DNA from: Ehretia macrophylla
Taxonomy: Eukaryota; Streptophyta; Magnoliopsida; Boraginales; Ehretiaceae
NCBI GenBank assembly: GCA_037974665.1
Contig: CM075781.1
Span: forward strand, 32,465,235 to 32,529,234
Reading direction: 5' to 3'
DNA length: 64,000 nt
A program made the position numbers and the translations under genes. Positions 44,691 to 55,893 of this stretch are shown piece by piece. The notes beneath the pieces were generated by a model, which worked only from the letters and a program-made list of their open reading frames with translations, was not told where the DNA came from and did no database searches. Numbering within the stretch: the first letter of the stretch is position 1; each line of letters opens with the position of its first letter.

Positions 44691-47378
44691 TGTGAAACCC
44701 TAGTTTTTGTCTTTATCTTGATTTGCGTGTCTTTGCCTCAATTTGCGTGATTTGACCTGTTTATGTGTTATGTGAATTAGAATGTGCTAAATATGTGATT
44801 TATATTCCTAATACATGCTATATGTGCATTCATGAAATTTTCATCAAAATCGGCACCAGAAACTTTATCGCCGATTTTAGTGAAAAATATTTTGAACACC
44901 TGTCCGGTAAAATTTTTACAGGGGTGTTTTAAACGTCTTAAAACCTAGTCCTCTATAATTAATAGAACCATGTTTGATAAAAATTCATTCTGAAATAGAA
45001 TAGTAATTTAAATAGATTTTTCGGGCGAAAAGTAGCGTTTTTGAGCCAAATAGTGATTTCTTCTAAACTCGATTCTTGCATTGACTTTCGTTGACCTAGT
45101 ATATATTAATATAAATGTATTTATATGTGGTATTAAATGATTTTAGATTAATTGTGCATTCAAAAGACATTTGAAAACAAATAATATGATTTTTCACCTT
45201 CTTTTGCAAAAATCGAGTTTTTAATCGAGTCAGATGTAAGTCTATGCATGTGAAACTTGTTGTCAACTAAAAATATACTACTTAAAATAGTCTAAGTGTT
45301 GAATGCATGTTTGTGAGCAAAATAGTCTAAAAATACAATTAAAAGACTAGAAAACAATTAAAGGACTAAATAAACTAACATTGAACTTTATTATTTTTGT
45401 TGACCTTGAGCTTATATCATCAACACACATTAAAACATGCCAAAAACACCCCAAAAACACACACAAAACCGTGAGTTCAAGGAGGAGGAAGAATAAGGTA
45501 TTTTCAATGCTTTTCAAAGCATTTTTCTCATAGATTTTACAATTCAAGTCCAAATCACTTTATTCAAAGCTTGATTTCACTTGTTGGGCATCCATTCTAC
45601 ATCTTTCTTGCATCAAAACACATCAAAGGTGAGAGAAAAATCCTAGATATCAAAATGTCATTTTTATGTCTTTGCATATGATTGAATTTTAAACCGTTAG
45701 AATGTTGAATTGATGTTATATTATTGCTCAGTGCATGCTAAGGATCGTTTATATGTATTTATATAAGATTTGAACCGTTGTAGCATGAATTTTATTTTTT
45801 GGGAATTAAAAGTTGAGTTGTTGGCTATTTGTTAAATATCTAGAGTTGTGGTGGTAGGAATCGATTGCTATTAGCATGTAAAAGTTTGTTAAATACGTTG
45901 TTGTAATGTTGTAATGCCGAAATTTTGATTGTGATGTTGGTGTGAAAGTCCAGAAATTTCAGCCTACATGCATTGAGATTTTAGGGTTGTTGGGCTTGAT
46001 GTGGATGGTTTAAGGTTGGTTTCCGTGGGGGAGAATGCTGTTGATTGAGTGGGTGAGTGTTATAAACTGTTTTGGAGGTTATTGGATTAGTTGAATGTAA
46101 GTTATGACTTTTAGAAGTTCGGATTGTCTTTCTTTAAAATGTTGATATATGCCTTTAAATGTTTGGGTGGTGTTTGAGTGATTGAATTGTGAGTTGTTGA
46201 TGGTTAGATTAGGGTTTGGTTGTGTGTCTAATGCATGTTAAGTTGGGTGGCCTACTTTGTCATCTAACTTAGTTGTTTGTTGTTTAATTGATTAATTGTT
46301 ATTATGTTGATTGAATTACTGAATATTGATTGATTATTGTTGAACTGGGAGATAGGCAACCTAATTTGTTGTCCTCCAGTGATAATTGATTATTGATGAA
46401 CAGGGAGATAGTTAACGGAAAAGGTTGTCCTCCTGTGATTGAATGTTTATTATTATTATTGCTGAGTCTTGGTATGTGTGTGCCACCTCTCGGGCAGTAT
46501 CAGGCTGTCGGGTTGAAACCGGCATGACTACCATAGACTACCCCCAGCTCGCATGACGGAGGTGTCATGATGGGAGGGGCTAGTGAGGTACTTCGGGTGC
46601 GTGAGTAATGTGGAGTTACAAGAAGAACGGTTGAGATCGTGATGGCGTTTAGAGCTACACCAACTAAAGTATCCTTTATTGATTGGTCATTATAGTTAAT
46701 GTGCTTATATTGTTATTGATGATTGTTGTGTTTTTACTGCTCAAAGGATAATTTCCAAGGAGTATAGTAAATACTGTTAGAGATTTATCGAATCCTTGCT
46801 GGGCTTGTTTCATATAAGCTCACTCTCAATTATTGCATGCATACAGGTGTTACCGATCCAGGTTACAGGTACGTGCCTCCGGAAGAGGATTATGTGCCAT
46901 ATGTGGACAAGTCCTATGTGCCAAAGTCTTGTCCTTGATATCTGAGATGTAGTTCTCTTTTGTTATCTTGTATATTAAAACAAGATATTTTGTATTTATT
47001 AGAACTTTATGATGTATAAGATGTTGTAAAGATAATGAATTAAATGTTGCTAGCTTAGTAGTCTTGTTTTGGAACATGATTAGGTTGCTAGATTGGTTAT
47101 AATCTATTTTGAAAATGTATGTTATATAGTAAATGTATGATGTTGGAATGAAGGCGTATAACCTATGGATGCAATGGTAAAATAATGTTTAATGTATATT
47201 ATGGTTGTGTTGTATGATGTCAATTTGATTGTGAAGTTGGTTGATGATTTGTGGAATTGGTTGTATGAGTTATAAAAGAGGTTGGTTTAGAGCCTCGGTA
47301 TCCAAGTTACAGTCATTATACTACTGAAATTCCGTTGCGTCCTGACTGATCTTAAGGGGGTCGAGTTGTGGCGTGACA
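44691..47378 (+). repeat. 3' LTR of alpha element
   Basis: 2688 bases, TGTGAAACCC...GGCGTGACA. Stem-loops at 46242-46268, 46348-46377 and 46801-46821. Noticeably diverged from its partner in scattered positions, so older than the beta insertion by this measure. Confidence 0.92.
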
Positions 47379-47383
47379 TTGCT

Positions 47384-48050
47384 CAAGGAGTGTTTGAATT
47401 TCAGCTTGACAAAGCTCGTCATCTTTTGGCATTCCTGGATGAGAGGCGGTTTGGTGTGGCATCTACCAATTTTCTCTTTAAGGTAGAGAGACAAAATGTT
47501 TCTCTCTTTCCCAAAACTTGTTTGGAAGATCACCGCAACAGGAAAGGAGGAGGTTTCTCTATTCAGCAAATTCATCATCTTGAATGGCTAAAACTTGTGA
47601 GGGTAATTCCTGTAAAGAGACCTAAGGGGTATACTGATTTTGTAGGAATTGGAAACCATCTGTCTGAAATGAGAATGGAGCAAGTAAGGTGAGGAAATCA
47701 ATTCCTAAGAGAATGTCTTCACAACATTGATCATACTGGTAAAAGCTATGTCGAACTGAGACATTTGGGGATAAGTGTATAGGTATTGTCATGGAATGTG
47801 CTTCACTTGCAAATCCACAACCAGAAGCAGTGGTAAAGGTTGCTGTGGAGGAAATCAAAAATTCAGGAGGAAGACACTTGGATTTCATCATGGAAATACA
47901 TGAACCTGTGTCTACAAGTGCAGTAACAGTGATAGGAACATATCTTGGAGGGTTTATAACAAGCTTTATGTATGGCTTATAGATCTGTCCTGGGGTAAAG
48001 CTAGCTTTGGAAGTGGTAAGGATTTCAGTGGTTTTGTTTATTTTGGCTAT
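47384..48050 (-). pseudogene. Caulimovirid RT start and aspartic protease (V3)
   Basis: Minus strand. 47384-47620 is the N-terminal part of RT, cut by the alpha element. The protease has an intact DTG (47904-47912) and the ILLGIDFLTLL strand (about 47700). The Ser-rich acidic linker follows to about 48130. A stop separates the protease from RT near 47620. Confidence 0.85.
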
Positions 48051-48930
48051 GGAGAAGTTTGGTTCTGAATTAGTGGATTCGGATTATGAGGTGAGATCTG
48101 AGGATGAGGTTGTATCAAAGTTAAGGACGACTTGATCTGGTTTGGAAGTCCATGTGTATAGCTGGTCATCAAAGTTTTGAGTTGAAATGAATTGAACAAG
48201 CTTTGCTGGTAGCTTCTTGGGCTTCTTGAGGTAACAATCTTTTGCAAAATGTCCTTTCTTTCCACAAAGAAAACATTTATTGGAAGAAGAGGGTTTTGAT
48301 CTTTTCTTCACAAATCTGAATTTCTTGAGAGGTTTTCTGGGCATTTAAAACCTTTTCTGATGTTTGGACTTCTTGTGTTTGTGACACGAACATGGAGGGT
48401 GACTGTGAGTGTGACAGCCAAACTTTTGGAAATCTTTTGTGGAAAAGGTATCCATTGTTTTCTGCTCGTTGCTTTTGAGAAGTTTGCCAAGTCGTTTGGA
48501 CTTGCACTAATCTTGAATGATCTTTCTGGCCATCTGGTTGAAGTAAGTAAGACTCACCTGTTTTAGATCTGCAATATTGGCTCGTTTGAACTTTGTTTCG
48601 AGCAATTCAGGAAGTCGTTGTGGCATGTTGAAGACGAACGCCTTCTTGATGGTTTATGTATTTTTTCCAAAGATAAAATACAGAGCTTCCTATCTGAGAT
48701 AGTAATCTCCAAGTTTTGCAACATCACAGCATTTGTTGAGTAAGAACTCTTTTTCTGCCTTTTCAATCTCTTGGGCTATTTGTCCTACGAAAATGGTTCG
48801 TAGACATCTTAGGAATATCATAATAGGATCTGCATCTGTTAGGATGATTTGTCTTTCTTCTTTTGACAGCATCCTTGTCCGCCAACTGCGAATTGATCCT
48901 GTAAAAGCAGCAACAAGGCGGTCAATGATA
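48051..48930 (-). pseudogene. Caulimovirid coat protein with intact zinc knuckle (V3)
   Basis: Minus strand. The CCHC knuckle at 48234-48275 is complete (C-x2-C-x4-H-x4-C with GH), the only clearly intact one in the window. The core (KEERQIILTD, EIEKAEKEFLLNK at about 48730-48870) matches V1. Frameshifts lie near 48350 and 48560. Confidence 0.88.
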
Positions 48931-49660
48931 TCTCTTATTTCAAGAGTATGATTTCAGAGAGATTCTCCATTAATCCATGCATCCATTTTCTGAAGATATT
49001 TGAGTCTGTCATCAGAAGGAAATGCATCAATGTTCCAGAATTGCTTGTGATTTGGAGCATACGGTATAAAAACTTTGCCTTCAATGTTTTGTTGTCTCTG
49101 AGGTTGTTGTTGTGGAACCTGTGGGACTTGTGCTTGTGGTGGTTGTTGGTTCCAGTGCTCACCAGCTTGGGAAGTTTCTCCCTGGTCACTGGTTGTTTCT
49201 GAATCATCAGGATTAGTCTTTACTGGGTTATGCGTTCATGTTCTTGTGGTGTCCGTGTAGAACGGAGTCACAGGAGTTTATATAAGAACTGGTCCTTTGT
49301 ATGATGGAATCGTCTAAGAGGACGAATCCTTTTCTAACAGATCAAAGGAGTCAAAGGAGGAAATAACATAAGAAATTTCACTGGGACCTTCTTTCTCGTC
49401 TTCATCACCCCACCCAGTTGGGATAATTTTCTCTTTGGAGAGATAATGAGGAGGTGGTGTGAGATCAACACAATAGGCTTTTTCGCAATTGCCACTTGGT
49501 ATCTAGACTGCATGATAGGGCTTTGGATAATACTTCCAAGGATGAGAGGACTACTTCTTTGGCATAGCTAGCTGTTTGAGCTTTTCATCGAGTCGTTCTC
49601 TTTTTCTTTTGAACTCATCAAAATCAAGGTAATGCTTCTCGGAAGAAGATTTTTACATGT
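48931..49660 (-). pseudogene. Caulimovirid movement/coat linker (V3)
   Basis: Minus-strand counterpart of 5217-6240, with the Gln/Pro-rich stretch near 49090-49150 and the Lys/Glu-rich segment near 49400-49650. Stops and frame changes throughout. Confidence 0.75.
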
Positions 49661-51091
49661 TGATCATCTTGATGTTGTTCCAAGAACGAACTTGTCCGGA
49701 AGGGTTCCGAACTGGAGCGGCTTTCTGCAGTGTTTTCCAGTTGATTGGAGTTTTCTGGTGGTATATGTGATTCTTGTGGAAAGCCTTGTGGAGGTCATTA
49801 TACTGGTCATAACAAACTTGTCTGAGATGATCATGGTCTTCTTTTGTCCATGCAACATTTTTCCTGAGATCTGACTATATTTTTTGATGGGCAGCATTAT
49901 GAGCATTTGCATTCATATTACTCCAATTGATTGCTTACTCGATTTGTCCAACATCTTGTGGTCTGGTTTTGGTTACTTGCCATTTACCAACATATGCATT
50001 GTCGGCTTCTCCTGTACAATAGATGTCTTCAAGAAATTAACAGAACAGACATATCTAGAGGACCTAGATCTGGTAGCAAAGGATTTTCTGACACAGTGTG
50101 GACAGGACTGAGGATGTCCAACAAATTGGCATTTTTCACATGGTTCAGTTGGTTGGGATTGTGTTGGAAATGATATGGAGACACAACCTAGTTCTAGAGG
50201 ATGTCTAGAGATTCTTGGTGAATCATGGATGATTGGTCGCTTAGGGCTTCTTTCATAATCATTTTTCCATCGACGAGGGAAAATGAGTTCATGTTTGGTG
50301 TATATCTTTGGTTGGGTAACATTACTCTCACCTAACACATGGACTCGAGGCTTACAGTTGTGATCCATGAAAAAGAGATGGGTTTGGACTTTATAGGTCA
50401 TGGAATGATGGAGTGCAACAACAGTTTCATTTGGGTTCATATCAGTTCCATAAAGTTGGATAAGGACCTATATGGTTTGAGAAAAGGTAGGATGGGAAAG
50501 ATCAAGGGTGAAGTTTGGTTCAACCTGGACGAGAACATGGCCATTGTAAAGACCTGCTTCAACGACATAGGTGAGTGCATCATCAAACTTACGCCACCTG
50601 GTATCTAATAAAGAGACTAGACATGAAACATTATTTTCGGAAAGGAAACTAGGCTGTAAGGCTAGACGAATGGCTCCAAGGTGTAAACCTTTGTAACCTT
50701 TCTGTCTATATCTACGGAGATCAGGTTGAGAAAGTATGGGAAAATAGGTTTCTGAGCGGGAAGAGGATACAAATTGTACAGAGACTGTAGATGATTTGTA
50801 CACAGCTGTAAGGGCTGCTGGTTTGATAAGTAATAGAGATTTGAAGTTTTGTGTGAGTTGGTAAGTTTGGTAATATGAGTATGGGTTTAACGGAGAGAGT
50901 TTGAAGAGTTCTCCAGGTTTGGTAGATGGAGGTGTTTGGGTTATGTCTACCTTATAGTGAGATGCAGAAGGATGAAAGGAAGTGACTTCAGAGTTGTTAG
51001 CAACAACTTCTTGTACTGGCAGGGGAAGATCAGCCATGGTGGATACACTAGTCACGACTGGACTTACTGCGGGACTTACTGCGCCTTTCAT
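49661..51091 (-). pseudogene. Caulimovirid movement protein (V3)
   Basis: The best movement-protein copy: ATG at 51089-51091, open for 207 codons to a stop at about 50468, then open again for 155 codons (49973-50440). It contains GLHLGAIRLAL, the beta-rich core, and the complete double-cysteine motif (CEKC, nine or so residues, CPHC). A single stop separates the two long parts. The linker toward the coat protein follows. Confidence 0.88.
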
Positions 51092-51198
51092 TCACTCTTT
51101 AACGACTATTTCCCTATTGCCAAAGACTCTAGTGTTCAACACACAAGTGTTGTTTAAGACCTTTAATACCAGAATATGGAAGTGCTACAATTAACTAG

Positions 51199-51211
51199 GC
51201 TCTGAGACCAC
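51199..51211 (-). promoter_or_regulatory. Viral primer-binding site (V3, inner copy)
   Basis: Minus strand TGGTCTCAGAGCC, one change from the canonical site. Directly in front of the V3 movement protein. Only about 15 bases of the upstream leader remain before the joint at 51226. Confidence 0.82.
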
Positions 51212-51226
51212 TAAGAGGAAGGGAAG

Positions 51227-51452
51227 TTTGGTAATATGAGTATGGGTTTAATGGAGAGAGTTTGAAGAATTCTCCTGGTTTGGTAGATGGAGGTATTTGG
51301 GTTATGTCTACCTCATAGTGAGATGCGGAAGGATCAAATGAAGTGACTTCAGAGTTGTTAGCAACAACTTCTTGTACTGGCAAGGAAAGATCAGCCATGG
51401 TGGATACACTGGTCACGACTAGACTTATTGCGGGACTTACTACGCCTTTCAT
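51227..51452 (-). pseudogene. Duplicated movement-protein start (V3)
   Basis: A second copy of the movement-protein N-terminus (about 75 codons, ATG at 51450-51452), upstream of the longer copy on the minus strand. It is fused at 51226/51227 to the leader of the inner copy. The unit primer site plus movement start is therefore tandemly repeated. Confidence 0.82.
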
Positions 51453-51558
51453 TCACTCCTTAACAGCTATTTCCTTATTGCCAAAGACTCTAGTGTTCAA
51501 TATACAAGTATTGTTTAAGACCTTCAATACCAGAATAGGGAAGTGCTACAGTTAACTA

Positions 51559-51571
51559 GGCTCTGATACCA
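51559..51571 (-). promoter_or_regulatory. Viral primer-binding site (outer copy), perfect
   Basis: Minus strand TGGTATCAGAGCC, exact match to the plant initiator tRNA-Met site. Confidence 0.9.
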
Positions 51572-51999
51572 CTAAGGGGAAAGGAATGAGCGGGAAGCGG
51601 AAGACATGGTTAAAGGCTTCAGTTTGAGAGAGAGAAGTAGAGGATGTGTTTCAATCCAAATCTAACTCTGTCCCTTTAGTTAGGAGTTCTTCATTATTTA
51701 TAGGAAAACCGTTTCAATGCCTAATAATACAAAGCGGAATCTTCACTAATCCTGACAAAGACTAAAGCAGCTTCCTTTAATAAAGGAAAAGCTGACATGA
51801 CATAAAGAGATTCTTAATGATTCACAATAGGACAAACCAGATGCGACTAAAGCGATTTCCTTTAATAAAGGAAATCTCACTTCTTACAAACAGACAAACG
51901 AGACATGACTTAATGGGAATCTGATGTGACAAAAGATTTTTGTCATATCCTATTATTACAACATGACAAACCTATTTACATGACATGAAGCTTCATCAT
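51572..51999 (-). promoter_or_regulatory. Viral intergenic/promoter region
   Basis: Minus-strand copy with the TATA box at 51695-51703. It is placed to drive the tandem movement-protein starts and the V3 unit. Confidence 0.82.
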
Positions 52000-52138
52000 G
52001 GGGTCACCCGAGATTCCTGGAATCCTGTCTGCAATGAGTCACCATCTATCATTATTGAGATCGATATAATCCCAACGTCTGACTACGACCCGTGAGGGGG
52101 AGATCTTAGCCAAAATAGTCAAGAATGGTAGAATGATC
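52000..52138. other. Junction of two inverted C-terminal-extension tails
   Basis: 52000-52074 is the viral coding tail on the minus strand; 52079-52138 is the neighbouring stretch (ACTACGACCC...AGATCTTAGCC) on the plus strand. The latter is fused at about 52138 to the start of RT. Two rearrangement joints lie within 140 bases. Confidence 0.7.
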
Positions 52139-53280
52139 TTCCAAACAAGTTTTGGGAAAGAGATAGACACTTCCCTTCTCTACCTTACAGAGAAAATTGG
52201 CAGATACCACACCAAACTGCCTCTCTTCCCGGAATGCCAAAAGATGAAGAGCTTTGTCAAGTTGAAATTCAAACACTTCTTGGGCAAGGTCTCCGTGGGC
52301 AAGTCATGCCTTTTATGTCAACAAAAGATCTGAACAGGTCCGAGGAAAGAAAAGATTGGTGATCGATTATCGCCAACTCAATGATCAATTGCAGGATATC
52401 AGATACCCTCTTCTAAGAAAGGAACAACTCCTTCAGAAGCTATCCAAAGCCAAATTCTTCTCCAAATTTGATATGAAATCTGGATTTTGGCATTGATGAT
52501 GTTTTGGTATTTAGCAACACAGTTGAAGAACACCACCAGCATCTCCGATAATTTCAGGAACTAACCTACCAGCATAGAATAGATCTTGCTGAATCCAAGA
52601 TGAAAATTAGTCTAAATGCTATTGATTTTATTGGTTTGCAGATAAGAGAATGACACATTTTTTTGCACGACCGTATATCAAGCAACGTCCTCGACTTTCC
52701 TGATGAGCTCAGAATTGTTACTCAGATCCAGCAGTTCCTTGGATTGATCAATTATGCCTCATTGTATGTTCCATCCTTGGCCAACTACACCATCCAGATT
52801 TCCAAGTACCTCCAAAAATTCAACATTGGAAATTGGTCTCCAAAAGCCACAGTTGCAATTCAGAAGCTAAAGGAGCTATGCAAGGCACTTCCTCCTCTCA
52901 AGATCCTAGGTCTAGGACAACTCATTTTGCAGACAGATGCTTCCCTTGATTTTTGGGCAGCAGTCCTCATTGAAGAAGACAATGGATACTAACAAGTCTG
53001 TGGTTACAAGTCAGGATCTTTCACGCCAGCACATTGCAATTATCCCTCTTTCAAAAGAGAAGTTCTTGTAGTTATTCAGGGCATCAAAAAATTCAAGTTT
53101 TATCTTGCTCAGAATCCTTTTATTATTGAAACAGATTTTAAAGGATTTCAAGGTGTTCTCAAAAGAAAGAAGAATGATATTCCGGATCCACAACTCATCC
53201 GATGGATAGAATAGATTTTCCAGTTCAATTGGACAATGCGACACATCCCAGGCAAATAGAATATCCTTGCTGATTTTCTC
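52139..53280 (+). pseudogene. Caulimovirid reverse transcriptase / RNase H (V4), deleted
   Basis: Plus strand. It starts in the RT N-terminus. At about 52492 it jumps from SGFW to the IDD of the catalytic motif, losing the intervening palm (about 160 bases). The RNase H part is readable at 52663-52992 (LGLINYAS, QTDASLDFW). It is stopped by a TAA at about 52990 and a TAG near 53214. Confidence 0.85.
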
Positions 53281-54282
53281 TCTTGCACACCACCATCCGA
53301 GAAAGTTGTACGCATGGTAAATCCAAATGGTCGTACACTCCCATCTTCCCTTGTTCCATGTCTTATTCCAGGCAGTTCCAGCTCAAATCCAGATCCTACT
53401 GATGGCCAGTCTCAGACATTTTATGATTTGAGTCTAGATCAACAAGCACAATTTCTCGCAGCCCTTCCTGAGGAGCTTCAACTCAAAATCCTACGAGCGT
53501 TTGCACGCAGCCAGATCACTAATTTCTTTGAGGAATTCGTTGAGATCAAGCTTATACGAATTATTGATCTATTAAGCTTTGTCTTTTATGTTCGCAACGT
53601 TGTTCGTTATAATCCCCAGCATGAAGAACCATGGGATACATTTCTTGATTTCAATAATTATGACTTTTCAAAGATATAATTATTGTATCTTTGGTATTGG
53701 CTTAATTATTATCCTATGGCAGTTCTTTTTTATCAAGAACTCATTCAGAGACATGTTCGTGTGTTCCCGTAGTCCCGCTTTATCAAGCTATTCTCACAGG
53801 TGTTCTAGCCATTTGATCCTCCAACACTCATCACCGGTCAAATTATTCAGCACCAGCAGGTTTTCATCATTCGCCTCACATATGTTTGGAATCATGCCAT
53901 TCTGTCAACCATCATTCCAATCAACCATTTCCACCTCCGATAAGAGCTTTGGGAATACTTTATTTCTTAGGAACAATGCCTTACTGTCAAAAGAGCTACT
54001 GCTAGAGCCCATGGTCTAGATGTTTCTAATCCCACATAATTTTGGCACGTCTGCTTTCCTGATAGCCCCACTTTTCATGAGCATTTTCTTGCATTCCAGA
54101 GTTTTTCTCCAGAAGATGGCTTTTCCATTGCAGACCTTGGGTCTGACTACGACCCGTGGGGGGAGATCTTAGCCAAAACAGTCAAGAATGGTGGGATGAT
54201 ATTGATCTCAATAACGATTGATAGTGACTCATTGCAGATAGGATTCTAGGAATCCTGGGTGGACCCCATGACGATGCTTCGT
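53281..54282 (+). pseudogene. Polyprotein C-terminal extension (V4)
   Basis: Plus-strand copy of the domain behind RNase H. The first 121 codons are open (53314-53679: hinge and YNPQHEEPWDT). The rest is split over frames to the coding end near 54282. It shows that the domain continues, without large gaps, to the intergenic region. Confidence 0.75.
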
Positions 54283-54695
54283 GTGATGTAAATAGGTTTG
54301 TCATGTTGTAATAATAGGATATGACAAGAAACTTTTGTCACTTCAAATTCTCTTTAAGTCATGTCTCGTTTTTCTGTTTGTAATAGGTGAGATTTCATTT
54401 ATTAAAGGAAACCGCTTTAGTTGCGTTAGGTTTGTCTTATTTTGAATTATTAGGAATCTCTTTATGATATGTCAGCGTTTCCTTTATTAAAGGAAGCTGC
54501 TTTAGTCCTTGTCAGGAATAGTGAAGATTTCGCTTTGTATTATTAGGCTTTGTAATGGTTTGCCTATAAATAATGAAGAACCCCTGACTAAAGGGGCAGA
54601 GTTAGATTGGGATTAAAACACATCCTCTACTTCTCTCTCTCAAACTGAAGCCTTTAACCATGTCTTCCGCTTCCCGATTCTTCCCTTCCCCTTAG
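54283..54695 (+). promoter_or_regulatory. Viral intergenic/promoter region (V4)
   Basis: Plus strand, TATA box CTATAAATA at 54564-54572, followed by the pyrimidine-rich leader and a perfect primer site. Confidence 0.83.
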
Positions 54696-54708
54696 TGGTA
54701 TCAGAGCC
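54696..54708 (+). promoter_or_regulatory. Viral primer-binding site (V4), perfect
   Basis: TGGTATCAGAGCC, exact match to the plant initiator tRNA-Met site. The following leader (to about 54780) is joined to a coding tail, so no movement protein follows. Confidence 0.9.
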
Positions 54709-54783
54709 TAGTTAATTGTAGCACTTCCCTATTCTGGTATTGAAGGTCTTAAACAATACTTGTGTGTTGAACACTAGAGCCCA

Positions 54784-54925
54784 ATAAGACTACGACCCTT
54801 AGGGGGAAGATCTTAGCCAAAACAATCAAGAATGGTGGGATGATCACGATCTCAATAGCAACAGATGGTGACTCATTGTAGACAGGATTCCAGGAATCCT
54901 GGGTGGACCCCATGACGAAGCTTCG
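54784..54925 (+). pseudogene. 3' tail of polyprotein C-terminal extension
   Basis: About 140 bases of the end of the viral coding region (plus strand), joined to the V4 leader at about 54780 and followed by another promoter copy. Confidence 0.72.
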
Positions 54926-55292
54926 TGTGATATAAATAGGTTTGTCATGTTGTAATAATAGGATATGACATGAATCTTTTGTCACTGCAGATTCCCTTTA
55001 AGTAATGTCTCGTTTGTCTGTATGTAATAAGTGAGATTTCATTTATTAAAGAAAATCGCTTTAGACGCGTCAAGTTTGTCTTATTATGAATTATTAGGAA
55101 TCTCTTTATGTGATGTTAGCTTTTCTTTTATTAAAGGAAGCTGCTTTAGTCCTTGTCAGTAATAGTGAATATTATGTTTTGTATTATTAGGCTTTGTAAT
55201 GGTTTGCCTATAAATAATGAAGAACCCGTGACTAAAGGGGCAGAGTTAGATTTGGATTGAAATACATATTCTACTTCTCTCTCTCAAACTGA
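54926..55292 (+). promoter_or_regulatory. Viral intergenic/promoter region, convergent pair, left
   Basis: Plus strand, TATA box at 55208-55216. It ends in the leader (CTCTCTCAAACTGA) where an inverted copy begins, so transcription from here would run into the opposite copy. Confidence 0.8.
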
Positions 55293-55605
55293 GTCAGGGG
55301 TTCTGAATTATTTATAGGCAAATAATTACAAAGCCTAATAATACAAGCAGAATCTTCACTATTCCTGACAAGGACTAAAGTTGCTTCATTTAATAAAGGA
55401 AAAGCTGACATAACATAAAGAGATTCCTAATAATTCACAATAAGACAAATCTGACACGACTAAAGCGGTTTCCTTAAATAAAGAAAATCTCACTTATTAC
55501 AAATAGGCAAACGAGACATGACTTAAAGGGAATCTGAAGTGACAAAAGATTCTTGTCATATCTTATTATTACAACATGACAAACCTATTTACATGACATG
55601 AAGCT
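55293..55605 (-). promoter_or_regulatory. Viral intergenic/promoter region, convergent pair, right (V5)
   Basis: Minus strand, TATA box at 55309-55317. The leader and primer site are missing. It follows the coding end of V5. Confidence 0.8.
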
Positions 55606-55893
55606 TCGTCATGGGGTCCACCTGGGATTCCTGGAATCCTATCTGTAATGAGTCACCATATGTCATTATTGAGATCGATATCGTCGTACCATTCTTGACT
55701 ATTTTGGCTAAGATCTCCCCCCCATGGGTCGTAGTCAGACCCAAGGTCTGTAGTGGAAAATCCATCTTCTTGAGAAAACTCTGGAATACGAGAAGATGCT
55801 AATGAAAAGTGGTGCTATCAGGAAAGCGGACGTGCCAAAATTCTGTGGGATAATAAACATCTAGACCATAGGCTCTAGTAGTAGCTCTTTTGA
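55606..55893 (-). pseudogene. Polyprotein C-terminal extension, last part (V5)
   Basis: Minus strand, coding tail of V5. It is interrupted at 55893 by the solo LTR; upstream coding sequence resumes at 59436. Confidence 0.75.

Larger units (their letters stand above)
39256..47378 (+). mobile_element. Non-autonomous Gypsy element, family alpha (8.1 kb)
   Basis: Complete element on the plus strand: 5' LTR 39256-41922, primer site 41928-41939, non-coding interior to 44690, polypurine tract, 3' LTR 44691-47378. Exact TTGCT duplications (39251-39255, 47379-47383) flank it; the site without an insertion is readable in V2 near 12855. The 2.77-kb interior lacks gag and pol apart from a short relic of the pol 3' end at 44651-44668. 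It belongs to the same LTR family as the element at 61189, which does start a gag. Confidence 0.95.
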
